A stretch of DNA of 64,000 nucleotides from positions 11,006,451 to 11,070,450 of the forward strand of contig CAXKWD010000011.1 of NCBI GenBank assembly GCA_964059195.1, in the 5' to 3' direction. The notes below the pieces were generated by a model. The model was not told the DNA's origin and did not search any database. It saw only the letters and a list, made by a program, of their open reading frames with translations. The first letter of the stretch is position 1; each line of letters begins with the position of its first letter. Positions 11,754-23,731 of the stretch are shown here, piece after piece. A program made the translations under genes and the position numbers. Source of the stretch: Ectobius pallidus (Eukaryota; Arthropoda; Insecta; Blattodea; Ectobiidae).

Positions 11754-12060
11754 ATTATTATTATTATTATTAAAAAATTCATCTATGTTACAAAAGGGGG
11801 TTTAAATATACCAATTCTCTTATACGATTCTCAAGAGTGGAGTAACTAAAATCAATTATACTAAAAGTCCCCGTTGATGGATTCCTGGCTAACCAGTCAT
11901 GTACTCTTATCTTAAATAAATTTACATGTAAATTTTGATAAATTATTGGTAATTTAATTAATAGTGTCTGCCCAACAATTTGACAGCTATTCAGACATTT
12001 TAATAGCATATGGGTAGTGAATCTGGTATTATGAAAGTGAATACTATTTCTACATTGTAG
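11754..12060 (-). pseudogene. LINE ORF2 C-terminus with (TAA)n tail
   Basis: On the minus strand, 11788-12060 reads FHNTRFTTHM and LPIIYQNLHVNLFKIRVHDW, the pattern (arginine, then LP..Y..L....FK...) typical of non-LTR ORF2 ends. It is followed by an (AAT) tract at 11754-11772 in the position of the LINE tail. The call is by pattern only; the clade is unclear. Confidence 0.45.
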
Positions 12061-12234
12061 CTCCGGTAACTTGTTTTTTTTTATACACTAAAACTGAATA
12101 AATGTACAGATTAAATACGGTTAGTATTTTATATTGAGAAAATAATGACTTTGTTCTTTTTTACGATTCAAAGCTATTATCAAATAACCAGCTGCTGCAG
12201 CGATTGTTGTTGCACCAGACTGAAGTTGCTTCAG

Positions 12235-12500
12235 TTGAATCGCTTTAGTCGCATGCTACACGCATAGGCGACAAAGCGCATGCGACATGGGGAGACAAAT
12301 GCCGCATGCGACATTATTGATTTTTGTGGCACATGGTCGCACACCTACAATCAGGCAACACTAGTGTTGCTTCAGTGGAATTGCGCCTTAAGGGAGATGG
12401 GGGCTGTTTCGAGCCAACAATGGTTCGGTTCGCAGTCGCCGCTATCGGCACAGAGTGATCGATTTCGTTGGCGCGGCAGTTGTTTACAAGCAAATGCGTT
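12235..12500. repeat. GCATGCGACA-type repeat, copy 2, CpG-rich
   Basis: GTCGCATGCTACACGCATAG, GCGCATGCGACATGG and GCCGCATGCGACATT lie within 75 bp. The following 12390-12500 is CpG-rich compared with the surroundings. Open frame 12280-12507 has no family features. Confidence 0.45.
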
Positions 12501-13216
12501 TCGCTAATTTATTGACTATTCACTCCTAAAGAATTAGAAGGGACCTTTTAAATTTATAAAACTTGACCGTTTTTATTTTTAACATATAAAACACTAATTT
12601 TGCAACAATTTTCAACTCCCCCCCCCCCAGAATATTCATAAAACGCTAATATTTTGCCCCCCCTCAGAAATTTCAATGGCGCAGTCTGCGTCTTAACCCC
12701 CCCCCCCCCGTGGGCACCCCTGCAGTTAATATGAGCAAAACTTAAAAACGAAAGTCAGAAAAGGAACGCCATGTCCTTGAGAAGTTTGTGCAGCAGATTA
12801 TAATTACACAATTTTATCTTAAACTAGCAACAGGAGACTCATGAGCAAGTCTATAAACTTGTAATGTGTTATAGAATCAAAACTAGTGTTGCAAAAATCC
12901 AGTTTCACTAAAAAATTACGAGAAACAAAATTATAATTTAAAATAAGTAATGCACTCAACTTCGTGAGAACAACCAAGAAGCTATTTAATGAAGTCCCGG
13001 CTCCGGTCATGAAGATAATCAAAAACGGCCGTGGGTTTATATCCTAACCCCAGTCTATGGTAGTACAAGCGAGACTTTAGTTTTTTTACATAGAGCAATT
13101 GCCCCACATTTCTACCCCCGGAATCTTAAAATTATCGGGATTCACTTCATCCGATTTCTTGAAGTAAATCAGAAGAATTCTTAAATTTATCTATGACAAT
13201 AAATAAATAGGAAATG

Positions 13217-13380
13217 AGTCAACTCCGTGGCCTAGAGGATGCTCTCCTCATGCAGAAAGCCCGGATTCAATTCCTGGTAGGGCTACTTTTAAACCTTTGC
13301 ATCAAGCTGAAAGAACTCATAATGAATTGACGAATCCTGTATGTTGAATAATAGTATAACACAACAGACAAGATGGCTCC
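13217..13380 (+). repeat. tRNA-derived SINE
   Basis: CCGTGGCCTAGAGGATG (A-box like) and CCCGGATTCAATTCC (B-box like) are spaced about 35 bp apart, as in a tRNA. A body without coding potential follows. No complete acceptor stem, so not a tRNA gene. Confidence 0.5.
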
Positions 13381-13654
13381 CAACTCCTTCCCATGATTCC
13401 ACCGAATAAGTTATGCGGATGAGGAAGTTAGGACGTAAGCAAGGAATTAGCACTTTACTACCAGGCCTACAGTAGTTGCAATGTTAGTAGGCCTAATGCC
13501 TAAAACATGAATAGTATATACTCTCAACGAAAGGTCACACAGAAATACACACAACCACAATGAAGACTGCCATAGAGAACACATAAAGGTCACTGTCAAC
13601 CTACAAATCGCAGTTAACAGAACACATACATACTAGTTAATAGTGTATCTTTTC

Positions 13655-13920
13655 ATGTCCTATGTTAATTTAGTTTATATCACTTAATGCTATTGCGTAA
13701 TTTAATTGTACTTGCACCACTTAATTTCTTTCGTATCATTTTGTGTGTCATTTAATGTATTTTAAATAATTTAATGCCTTATGTTGTGACATTTCATGTA
13801 TTTTGTGTTATTGAATGTGTTATATTGTAACAATTAATGTACTATTAGTCCCTGGTGAAGTGGAAAAAAAGACCTTACGGTCTTACTTTCTCCAGGTTAA
13901 ATAAAAGTATTATTATTATT
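13655..13920 (+). mobile_element. LINE 3' UTR with hairpin and (ATT)n tail
   Basis: CCCTGGTGAAGTGGAAAAAA, the hairpin AAGACCTTACGGTCTT and TCTCCAGGTTAAATAAAAG lead into ATTATTATTATT. This arrangement (a self-complementary GACC..GGTC block, then AAATAAA and ATT repeats) is the usual 3' end of arthropod I/Jockey-type LINEs. Confidence 0.6.
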
Positions 13921-14284
13921 AAGAACTACTGGAACTAGGTATAAACCCATATAGGCTTAATGGGGATGGGTATATTGTATAATAAATTGCCAAATCATAT
14001 AAAAGTATTAAATGGTTTAACATTCGGGAAGGAAATGAGATAATTAAGTGCTTGTATTATTTAGATGAATTATGACCTCAGTGAATAATTTCATGTAGCC
14101 TATATTTTAAATTATTGCGATTTTGTCTTACTTTTACAGGTTTTCAAATTGAAACACTTATTTTAGAACCGGGAAAAACGTCTCATCCTTGGTCTTTAAA
14201 TAATCAGCCCGTCTCATTCCCCAGCTGAAATACGTTTCGCTTATGCCCGTCTCGTCACAGGATTTTCATGCATCGACTATTGGC

Positions 14285-14768
14285 AGAAAATTTTTAAATA
14301 TTGAACTAATGAAAATCACATTTCACGCTATTTTAGCACTGAAAAACTTGTTAGAAAATTTGTTTGCCATACTCTTAAGACATACCAACTTAAACAAGAA
14401 ATCATTACCCAAGTTATAGGGCCTAATACTTATTACTATTTATAAGAAAAGTTAAATAACACATGGAACAATGGAAATAATAGCCTACTCATTGTGTTAT
14501 GAAAACAAAATTACTGCTATATCATGTTTGGTACACCAACAAAACTATTTTAATTTAATAAATATTTTTTTAAATACAAAGATAGTATTGTAAGTTTTGA
14601 TTTTTAGGGATCCGGACCCCCTTTTCTAATCCACTGTGGATTCTGCAAACTTTTTATGTCCCTACTGGCTTTTAAATAATTGTCCTAAACACCTGATATA
14701 ATTATTAATATATATTTTTTCGTTTCCCTAAGAGTTAGGGGGGCGGACCCCGGGTATGGGTGCCCATG
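14285..14768. mobile_element. MITE family A, copy 2
   Basis: Collinear with 10018-10554, including AAATTTGTTTGCCATACTCT, ACACATGGAACAATGGA and the end CGGGTATGGGTGCCCATG. The two differ mainly by small indels. Confidence 0.8.
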
Positions 14769-15156
14769 AGCACAGAAACATTCTTGAAGTTAATGTGAGA
14801 CTTGACACTGTTTCGTTATCACTATATTGTCAATAGTGGCAATGCAATACAGATTAGTATTTGTTTGTGGACCGCCAAAAAATTAAACCAGGGGCCGCGG
14901 GTTGAAGACCACTGAACTAAAGAAACTAAGCCTACCTTTTTCATGTAAAAGGTCTTTAACTCACATGTAAAGTGTATTTTAGTATCCTTCCCAGGTTGTC
15001 TGAAAAACTTTAAACCAAACGAATTGTCCTCAATTTGAACAGCTTTTTATGTCTCCTGTAAAATTTTAGAATTATGATGTGTGCCTTTTCTAAAACAAGT
15101 CATTCAATTCTTGAAAGATGGCTCGTATATATACCAGTGCGTATCATGAATTAATT

Positions 15157-16005
15157 AGGGGAGGGCAATTCGTTTTGGCATTACTTTGCATTTTTCTTCA
15201 TTTTGAAGACATTTTGCAATTTTAAGTCTTTTCGGTATTTTGTATAGTTTTCTATAAAGTGAGCTAAATCCAAGATATATTGTTTTCAATATGCACCAAC
15301 TGTTTCTGTGGAGGTAGAGAGGAGCTTTTTCACATACAAATCACTATTTCAGGCAATAAAAAATCGCTTTCGTTTGGGAATCTCCGCCAAGTCTTAATCT
15401 TTATTTCAATTCAAATTCATTGATAACAGCCACTACAGTTTGTGTTCTAGCGATAAAAAAGTAATATATTTATTTCATTTTTATGGCACATAGGCCTATA
15501 TCTTTCTCTGAGTTTTGACTCCCATGTCCTACAAGACCAGACCTAGACCCAATGCCGGGGCTACAAAACACGAAGACACACACCAGTAGCCCACTCATGC
15601 CGAATAAGGCGCGGAAGGGATGAAGATGACGACGGCCAGATGATATCCAGGGACCACAAGTTCCCCGAAATCTGTGCCGACGGGGAATCGAACCCGGGCC
15701 CGCTGCACGAGAAGAGCAAACTCCCTAAACCACAGCTCCTAGGGTATAGTCTACTAGTTCTGATTTTTTTTTAAAGCAGAGTGTGTCCAAATAGCATACG
15801 CTTATTTCGTTTGTAACAAAATAGTTTACATAATAATCGTAAATTTAAATGTAATTATTGCCATCCATCCAACTGCTTTGTAAAACCATCTCATTACTTC
15901 TAAAAAAAATTAATTACAATTAATAATGGACCATTGTCTTATTTTTACTATGTTTAGGTCATAAATGCATTTATATTTTGGTCATTAAATGCCTTGCCCT
16001 ACTAA
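15157..16005 (+). mobile_element. hAT remnant with transposase C-terminal motif
   Basis: Left AGGGGAGGGCAATTCGTTTT and right TTAAATGCCTTGCCCTACT are rough inverted ends. Inside, 15293-15385 encodes APTVSVEVERSFFTYKSLFQ, the hAT C-terminal dimerisation signature (ERSFS.YK). The frame closes shortly after and nothing upstream of the motif is preserved. A SINE at 15525-15745 interrupts it. Confidence 0.7.
15525..15745 (-). repeat. tRNA-derived SINE (family with GAACCCGGGCCCGCTGC)
   Basis: On the minus strand a tRNA-like head reads TGGTTTAGGGAGTTTGCTC, then GGGCCCGGGTTCGATTCCC (B box). The body TCTGGCCGTCGTCATCTTCA is shared with 33300-33615. Inserted inside the hAT remnant. Confidence 0.75.
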
Positions 16006-16150
16006 TTACGTATCACTAAATGTATCACTCCTATGGAGTCTGTTTGCAGCAATAAAATCATTACTAGACACAGTTTTAAAACGAAAATAATAATTGGCTA
16101 GATCTGTTCCTACAGAATCAATACCGGTACTCATGCACTATAGTGATTAA

Positions 16151-16725
16151 TAGGGTTCGGATTTTTTGACATGTCATATTTTTATCCTGGCCTTCGTTAT
16201 CCCTGCAAACACAACTTAAACATGAATTTCACGCTTGTTATCCTAATCGGACCGTTTTTATTTTGCATATAAAGTCATATTTTGGTCATTTTTGTGGCCT
16301 TGGTTATATTTTGGCCATATTTGTAATTTAACGTCATATTTCAGTTATAAATTCGGTAAGGAAGCACAATTATAGGCCTACAGTGTACGTATTACATGGT
16401 CGAGTTAAATTTGAAATTATTTAATTAATTTAATGTTTATTCCACTTATATTTTATAGGACACACAGCAAACAGGAAAAAATTCTTAAAAAATAGAAGTT
16501 CATTACAAGTAAAACTGTAAATCGCCAAAACTGTTAAAAGGTGATTATCCGATTTATGTAAGAATTTAGTGTCATTAAACGTTTTAAATTTGAATATTTA
16601 TTTTACGAAAATATGTTATTTTATTAGGTCATATTTAGGATTTCTGTGTCATATTTAGTCATTTTTTCAAGGCATATTTGCAGCAATATTTTCCACTTTT
16701 TAAGGTCATAAACATCCGAACCCTA
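16151..16725. mobile_element. hAT MITE, TAGGGTTCGG family, copy 1
   Basis: Ends TAGGGTTCGGAT and ATCCGAACCCTA are inverted. Flanking GTGATTAA (16143-16150) and GTGATTAT (16726-16733) form an 8-bp duplication with one mismatch. Body is rich in CATATTT motifs and matches 34119-34759 in opposite orientation (CGTGTTATCCTAATCGGACC-like block near 16235). Confidence 0.85.
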
Positions 16726-16734
16726 GTGATTATT

Positions 16735-17390
16735 CTTCGTTCTGTGAGAATAGGCCTATACAAAATGGCATCACACTTTTATGTACCGGTACATAATACT
16801 CGTAGCAAAAACATAATACACGTAGCAAAAACATATTCCACAACATTATGAAAAGTTAGTTGGCCTATAATAAAGTTGTATTAACCACTTCCTCAACCAA
16901 TAATAGCTCAAGTTACTTTTTAAAACATTTAAGTTGAATAATAAACACATTAGTCCTATCACGATTAATAGGCCAAACACGATACAAGCACTGTACTGTA
17001 CTACAAATTATTAACAGGAACACTGAGAGCTTCCACAATAATCACTATTTCACATCTAGGAACTGTATATTTACATATCCAAAAGGACTTGGTTGTTTTA
17101 GGCTTAAAAACACGTCTAAAAATATTTAAATTATAGGCTGGGAAGGTGGTGTGGCACTCTATAAAGCTGTCAAATGTGATTTTACTTCTGTTTCTAAATA
17201 GTGAAAACAGTGTTCCTTATGTGCTCATGTTCTGTGTAAATAATTCTGAATCTAGAGATAACACCAATGTTGGTCTAACCTCAAACTGGGCAAAACCAGG
17301 CAATATTTTCAGTTGGGCTAAAACCAAAGAACTGGCAGAAAGACGTCGGATAGCCATTTCCTGTACGTTTGTTGTTCTTGATATAGGCTA
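16735..17390. other. Unassigned AT-rich sequence
   Basis: No domain-bearing frame. Holds a 20-bp direct repeat (CGTAGCAAAAACATA) near 16800-16835. Confidence 0.5.
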
Positions 17391-17408
17391 ACACCAATTT
17401 TTTTTTAT

Positions 17409-17790
17409 ACCAAATATAAATCAATATTAATGAAATTTCATGATGTTCGAAGAAATATGAAAATAAATTTCCCCGACTTTTCATGACCACGGGAATCAAG
17501 GTTTTCAAGATTCTTTGTAAACAAAACGGAACAAAAGATCCAGTTTCCTCCATCCCCATAACAAAAATAAATGATGCTCAAGTACTGAAAATAAACATGC
17601 TTACCAAGTATGGATTACAACATACTGGAACAAAACACTTCATGTCCCACATATCGCTCACTGGGGCTAATTATTTTTCCTGACTATTCCATTCTTTTTT
17701 TTTAAACAAATTTCCCTTTTTCTTTTACCATACAAAATTCCCCGAGAGATTTCGATTTCCCTGACTTTCCAGAATCTGTACACCCTGAAT
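17409..17790. repeat. Dispersed repeat family C, copy 1
   Basis: Collinear with 52837-53182: AAATAAATTTCCCCGACTTT, GGTTTTCAAGATTCTTTGTA, CATACTGGAACAAAACAC, TCGCTCACTGGGGCTA, then TTTCCAGAATCTGTACACCC at the end. Left end is eroded. Confidence 0.75.
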
Positions 17791-17799
17791 TTTTACAGC

Positions 17800-19190
17800 A
17801 AAAAACCATAGGATATCTACATGACCTCTTATATTATTGTTGTGAAAAAGACTATTTATTTTAGTATCTTTTTACATAGATTTTAAAAGAAAGTACAATT
17901 TATAAATTTAAAAATCTTAAATCAAAATATGGTTGAACTGAACTGTTAACTCGATCTTGGAATGTACCAAAAAATTTGAAACCTTGCAGCAAAAAATTGG
18001 ATTTGAAAATACCACTATACACAATAGGAAGTATTAATTTTAAACACTCGTTGATAGCCTATGGCAGCACAATACTAACTAAAGCATTCATTGCTTTATT
18101 TTCGTGGTAACATGGTATAACTGCAGGAAAATAAAAGCGCTTGCAATATCACAGACTTCAACCTTAATGTTATACATAAACTATTACCGTGGTAGTTCTA
18201 AATAGCAAATCCAATTCGAAAACTAATCTTCAATTGCCCCCCCCCCCCCAAATCAATTTATTTAAATAAATCCAAGAGTCCAAACAAGTTTGGAGAAGGG
18301 AATGGAAATACTAGGTCATTATTCACTTGATCTCTCTCAGTGATAGGAAGGGGGCGGGATCAATGCACTGGGCAAACTTTAAATAATTACAACACTGATA
18401 ATGGTAACATATTCATAACATAGTCATTACACTGGGAAAACTACTTAACACGGAATGTCCAGTTTGCAAATATGCACTCTTACACAATATGATCTGTCCA
18501 ATTAAATTGAGATTCATGGGACGGATCAAAGCAAAGGTAAAAAAATAAATAAAAAAAATTATATACGAAACTAGTTGGATGTACCTATGATAGAATGCAC
18601 AAAAAAAATAAAGTCTCAGTGATGGATAACTGTCGCTTAAGAATTATTCTGTACGAAATCAGAAAAGTCAAAATGCCTTCTACACTAGCATCTGACGCCA
18701 TTTTATTTTTATTTTTTTCACGTAATACTGCACGCCTTATAGGTAACAGGGAATTTTTGTAACTTCCTTGTGCATTTTATAAATTTTAGTACACACAATT
18801 TTCAAACGCACACTACTTTACGGAACACCTCAGAGGAACACGGCCACACACTAACAATTTATATTTAAAATTTCCTCATTTTTGAAGAATACTATAACGC
18901 ATCTCGCGTGAATTATCAGCTTTCAGAGAGTTTATCTGAATGAACAAGACGAGCTTTCCAGCCCTTATGGGTTTGCTTTATTAGAAAACTCACTGGTACG
19001 AAAGAGGGAGGGGGGGGACACAGGGGGATTTGGAATGCGTTCGTAGGAGAGGGAATACGGGGGAGGGGTTACGAAGGGGGGTAGAGAACCAACCAAGACA
19101 TAATAAAAACCACACAGAAATCTTGTCTACGAGTTGGAAGGCAGAACGAAATGTAATGTATAAGTTTTGCATTTTTGACACTTAGTACGG
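17800..19190. other. Unassigned AT-rich sequence
   Basis: No recognisable gene or repeat boundary. A poly-C run lies at about 18237-18250. The interval ends at the CpG-rich patch. Confidence 0.5.
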
Positions 19191-19660
19191 GAGTTATATT
19201 ACAACGGTCGGTCGGCCAGCGCAGTGTTCGCGCGAGCCTTGGGCTGGGTCGCCGCGGAGCTCAGAGCGTGTAGGGAAATGACGACAGAAAATCACACACA
19301 CACTTCGGTCAAATATACGAAACCTACGTCACGAATCCAACACTGAATCCTATCAGTACATCCATGGAAATTCCACACAGGCTTTCAGCTTACTGCTGAA
19401 CCCTATGCAAGCAGTTTTCCCAGTGAAAATTTGATCAGCAAAATAATGTTCAGAAAACAGACCACTCACCCGTCATGTAGCGTGCCTATCTCCTACGGGG
19501 TTCACACGCATCGTTCCAAGGATTCCGTGGCCCCGATTGGGTGGTTGACGTCATCACCGTGAGAAGTTCCATTCTCTGGCCGGGCCTTTGATCGTGGCGT
19601 TGGTGGTTCCCGGATCGAAACTGCTCTAACGGTCAAATGATGTCGAGGGGAAAGGGGAAT
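19190..19660 (-). promoter_or_regulatory. CpG-rich patch, candidate promoter and first exon
   Basis: 19200-19275 and 19480-19640 are dense in CpG within AT-rich DNA. Motifs visible are a perfect cyclic-AMP element core TGACGTCA (about 19548) and an inverted CCAAT (GATTGGGTGG). On the minus strand GGCACGCTACATGACGG is followed by GTGAGTGG (about 19462-19469), a good 5' splice donor. This could be a promoter with a first exon running leftward, but no downstream coding exon was recognised, so the gene is unknown. Confidence 0.35.
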
Positions 19661-20642
19661 TGGTGTGCGGTGGGGGGGCAACCATGCCTTATTTTCCAGT
19701 TTTATCTGGAAGAAAAAACAGGAAGGAATTATAGATTTAGCCGTTACATCATACATTCCCCACAAATTACTATGAACTATAATCAGAATAAATTAATACA
19801 TTCGCGTCTCATAATGTAACCATACGACTACTATGTGATCACTATTATAAAAACTTTGTACAATGTGTTAACTGTAAGCGAGAAATAGTATTTCTGCTTT
19901 GCTTAACAGTGACGACAACATTCGGCGTGCGGGCTAAAATAGATTTTCAACGCGTAGGGGAGAAAATCGATGCCACGCCTCGCCATTGTATGGAACTGCG
20001 TCCATGTACGTTATAGTTATATATAAGTTCAATTATCACAGCCCTACTTGCTTAGATTATAATTTTCAGATTTCTTGTGAGAAAGAAAGATCTATGAAAG
20101 AAGAAACAAGGAGGGATGTCGGCTCCTCTATAACAGGGTAAAGGCTCAACCAATCGAGAGCGAGAATGAAGTTAGCAGGAGGAGTGGCTTAGAATTACAT
20201 AGAATTTACCACCCACCCTACTATAACCATACGACTACGCCTAATTTCCCAATATGTACACATTCTCTAAATCGTTGGAAACATTTGGGACTGAGTAGTG
20301 AGTGCAGAGGTTCCTCGTAGGGCTGGCCCCGGGCTCCCGCAAGTGCACTTCCATCTGAGCCCAACATACCGCCTCAGTTCATTATTATTATTATTTTATA
20401 TAATTTTGATCAAAATCGAACCCACGAGCTTCTAGACCTCATTACCTTTCAATCGTTGCTATAGTCCCTACAAATAGCAAAAGTGTCCGAGTACATAATA
20501 TAAATATAGTTTTGAACAGTCTCCCAGTCCACAATAAATTCAGGGCCCACTTACCGAATACAATAGCGGGCCCCTTCCATGTTATAACAGTCAAAAACTC
20601 GTATTTTTAACATATTCAGTAATAGGCCTAGTTCCCACTAAC

Positions 20643-21612
20643 CTAAGGGCCATTTCACATTGTCACTTGTGACGGTCACCGGTTTTTGCAATGAACACAC
20701 CTCACACATCCTCAAGAGCACTGCAAGCCACTCTTCACAACAAATAGTATTCTTACCGTGACTTCACTCTACATCCTAGAAACTTTAAAATTACTAAAAC
20801 AAAATCCACCAAAAAAAAAGAACAGGCTGTCACAAATATAACTTAAGAAATACCGAAACAGACTACAATCTACATCAACACAGGTTATCAAAAACTAGCA
20901 AAATACCACTAATAATGGGCACAAAACTCTATAATGTGTTGCCAAGACATCTGAAAACTATAAATAGCAATACAATTTTCATCACTAAACTTAGAAAATA
21001 CCTACTTTTAAAGGCTTATTACTCCATAACAGAATTCTTCAATGACCACAATCCTATACAATAAAATTTACATAAATACAAGAAAATTCACTACAGGATA
21101 AACAAATTATAAAAATTGACAATTCCCTAGTCTTAATGACTATGGTGAAGAAAGAGAATGGAATGGAATGGGTCACTTGTGACGGTCACCGCTAGTATTG
21201 CCGATAGTAGCTACATGATTAAACAATTTGTAATCGGTTTTGACATCCCAAATGGCAGGTCGGCATTCCACTTCACTTATAAAATCTTCAGTATTAATCA
21301 AATCTAAACTCATGGCTGGATAACTAGTTTCGCTGAGCTCGATTATACAAGTGAATTATGTATATACAACTTGCATTGTTGATAATCATAATAAAAGTGA
21401 CTGTGCGGTGACCGTCACAACTGACCAAGTGTGAATACTCCCATTTAAACCAATGGTTCTTTGCCGGTGACCGGTCACAAGTGTTCGTAGCAGACACTGC
21501 AGCGTCACTTGTGTTTGGGTCACCTCGGTGACCCAGTGTGAATGCTCCCATTTAAACCAATGCTTCTTCGCCGGCGACCGTCACAAGTGGCCAAGTGTGA
21601 AAAGGCTCTAAG
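20643..21612. mobile_element. MITE with CACTTGTGACGGTCACCGG subterminal repeats
   Basis: Left TAAGGGCCATTTCACA and right TGTGAAAAGGCTCTAA are inverted. Both are followed inward by CACTTGTGACGGTC(A/G)CCGG. The right side repeats the terminal module about three times (21400-21610). It is interrupted by a LINE fragment at 20682-21171. Confidence 0.8.
20682..21171 (+). pseudogene. 5'-truncated LINE insertion with 20-bp target duplication
   Basis: Inside, the plus strand reads MGTKLYNVLPRHLKTI and then LRKYLLLKAYYSITEFFND (about 20916-21045), a typical non-LTR ORF2 C-terminus. The 3' end carries GAATGGAATGG. A 20-bp sequence starting GTCACTTGTGACGG is repeated at 20662-20681 and 21172-21191, bracketing the insertion and splitting a MITE end. 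Young relative to the MITE. Confidence 0.85.
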
Positions 21613-21861
21613 AGCTCGGGTTTTTTATGCTCCAATTATTTCAATCTACAGTAACAAATGAGATGAAATACACTATTTTCTTGAAGCGACAACTTCGTCC
21701 ACGGCACTTCTGAAACTTTAGCAAAATTGCAGCGGCTTCTATTTGGATTCGTAAAGCTTACACTAAATAAAAGACATGGAAGACAGTGCAATGTTTGTTG
21801 TGATGTGCCATAATTTTTTCTCTGTTTGATTTAGAGTAGGCCTACAACAGATATTTTGTGC

Positions 21862-22040
21862 AGTGGCGTAGGAAGGGAGGGCGCGGTCTGCCCCGGGTGT
21901 CATCACAGCGGGGGTGACAACATTACAAAAGGAAATTTTGTGTTTTAAACAGAAAAATGGCTCACGACACATTAAAAATAAAAATAATAATGATAATAAC
22001 AACATTTAAAACAAGCTTAAGATCTTTGAACAAATCAACA
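21862..22040 (+). mobile_element. hAT left-end fragment (CAGTGGCGTAGG)
   Basis: CAGTGGCGTAGGAAGGGAGG followed by a G/C-rich segment is the standard left end of the CAGTGGCGTA group in this window. No right end was found. Confidence 0.4.
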
Positions 22041-22053
22041 TAATGCGTAGGCC

Positions 22054-22700
22054 CATGGGCGTCTGGAAGGGGGGCAGGGTAGGGCTGTTGCCCCCCCCCT
22101 CTGGAAATTTTGTTTACGCATATATCTATAAACTAAATGATTATAATAAGCAACTGAGTAGCCTTGATAAAGACCACGGCAAGGGTGTCGAAACGTCGGC
22201 AGATTTCTCAAATATGACGCGGCAGATACCCGGAAGCCAAGAAGATTTTATTGTAACATGAAGTGAAGCTTAACTTCCCACTTAATATTGTTGGAGACGT
22301 TGGGCCAAAAACGAATTGTAACAGCTACCTTAGATATGGGTATGAATGAATAACTTCTTCCCCAAACTTGAAAATTTTGGAGCTAAACGTTTGATAGTAA
22401 TGAAGGTAAAGCACTGGAAATATCGCATTTTATATGAATATTACCTGTGAAATTAAAAGGGATAAACAAAAATAATGTGAACGTACTACATCACATAGCC
22501 ATAGGTCAAGCTACAGTAAATCGAGGATATGGATGATGAAGATGACGCTGGATAATGATGATGATGATAATATTAGTAATGATAATTGAAAATTATAATA
22601 ATAACAGCTAGGCCTATATAATAATAATAACAATAATAATAAAGTTGTTGTAGAAGTAGTAGCATAGTAATGGGTGGTGGGGGCAGTAATTTCTTCATTT
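22054..22700 (+). mobile_element. MITE family B, copy 1
   Basis: Starts CATGGGCGTCTGGAAGGGG then GCAGGGTAGGG, as in the copies at 36714 and 44586. Shared interior includes ATAACTTCTTCCCCAAACTTG and an AAT microsatellite near the right. It carries a roughly 103-bp insertion at 22156-22260. Confidence 0.75.
22156..22260 (+). repeat. Short dispersed repeat, possibly Penelope 3' end
   Basis: TAGCCTTGATAAAGACCACG, GTGTCGAAACGTCGGCAG and AGATACCCGGAAGCCAAGAA also occur at 59860-59962. TTGATAAAG plus CGAAACGTC resembles degenerate hammerhead-type termini of Penelope-like elements. Neighbouring MITE B sequence resumes on both sides. Confidence 0.5.
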
Positions 22701-22950
22701 ACCCATGGCAACATGCTATGCCACATGTCAACTCCGCGTGAGTACTTTAGCACACTTGCAACATGTTGGTGTTCTCTTGTTGTTGGTTGGTGTTATTATT
22801 TTAATGATTGTTTGTATATTTCATCTAACTGGTCTGGGGCGTTAAGTTACACGTGCCATTCTTATCGAGTGACAAGGCGGCGAAGAACAATAATGAATCG
22901 CATGCCTTTGATGTACGGCATGTTAACGTTCTGAGTAGTTCGATAATACG

Positions 22951-23731
22951 CAGTGGCGTAGCCAGGTTCGAAAGTGCCGGGGGTTTGGGGGATCACCCCC
23001 GGAAAATTTTGAAATATTGAACTAATGAAAATAACATTTTACGCTGTTTTAGCACTGAAAAATTAGTTAGCAAATCTGTTTACTGTACTCTAAGACATAC
23101 CAACTTAAACAAGAAATCGTTACCTAAGTTATAGGCCTACACTTATTAGTTATTAGGCCTACATTCATGGGCGTCGGCATGGGGGGGCAAATGCCCCCCC
23201 TTGGATTGCCTTATGGATTTATTTATTTGTGGTACTCTTTGTCAACCTACAGTTGTAGCATGAAGAATAAAAAAAATAGAATTACTTTATAATGAGTTTA
23301 ACAAGTATTAACTAATTATAACTATAATATGTATTTATAATAATATCTCACCACGGTCATTGCTCAAAAGAGCATATTCTGTTAACTTAAAAAACTTTGT
23401 AGCCTCGTCGAATTCAGCTTGGGTTCAAAATAACGATCCGGTTAACTAAGTGAATATTAATGTGTTTAGCCTAATCATTTGAAATTGAGGTCCGAAATTG
23501 ATTTTGCCCCCCCCCCCCTTAACAAAATTCCTGGCGACGCTGCTGCCTACATTTAGCATATAAGAAATGTTAACACATGGAACAGTGGAAATAATAGGCC
23601 CACATTTACAAGTTAAGTATTTTATTATTAAATAAAATAATTAAATTAGAGCTTAAATAACTTAAATAGAATTTTAGGTTTTGATTTCGGGGAGGTCCGG
23701 ACCCCTGTACTCCCCCCTTCCCTTGCCACTG
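22951..23731. mobile_element. MITE family A, copy 3, with complete ends
   Basis: CAGTGGCGTAGCCAGG opens it and CCTTGCCACTG closes it. Flanks ATAATACG and ATGTTACG agree at 6 of 8 bases. The body matches copies 1 and 2. It is split by MITE family D at 23166-23545. Confidence 0.75.
23166..23545 (+). mobile_element. MITE family D, copy 1 (380 bp)
   Basis: Ends CATGGGCGTCGGCATGGGGG and CCTGGCGACGCTGCTG are imperfect inverted repeats. Perfect 8-bp duplication CCTACATT at 23158-23165 and 23546-23553. The second copy is at 45581-45964, opposite orientation. Confidence 0.9.

Larger units (their letters stand above)
9813..12722. mobile_element. Composite 2.9 kb element with AGGGGTGCCCA termini
   Basis: AGGGGTGCCCA plus a poly-C run at the left and poly-C plus TGGGCACCCCTG at the right are inverted. 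Flanks CCGTTAAT (9805-9812) and CAGTTAAT (12723-12730) match at 7 of 8 bases. This fits an old hAT-type element that accumulated inserts (family A MITE, LINE tail, GCATGCGACA repeats). Confidence 0.5.

Noticed and set aside
20395..20460. tRNA-like minus-strand B box (GTGGGTTCGATTTTGATC)
   Set aside because: No matching A box or SINE body recognised; too weak to annotate.
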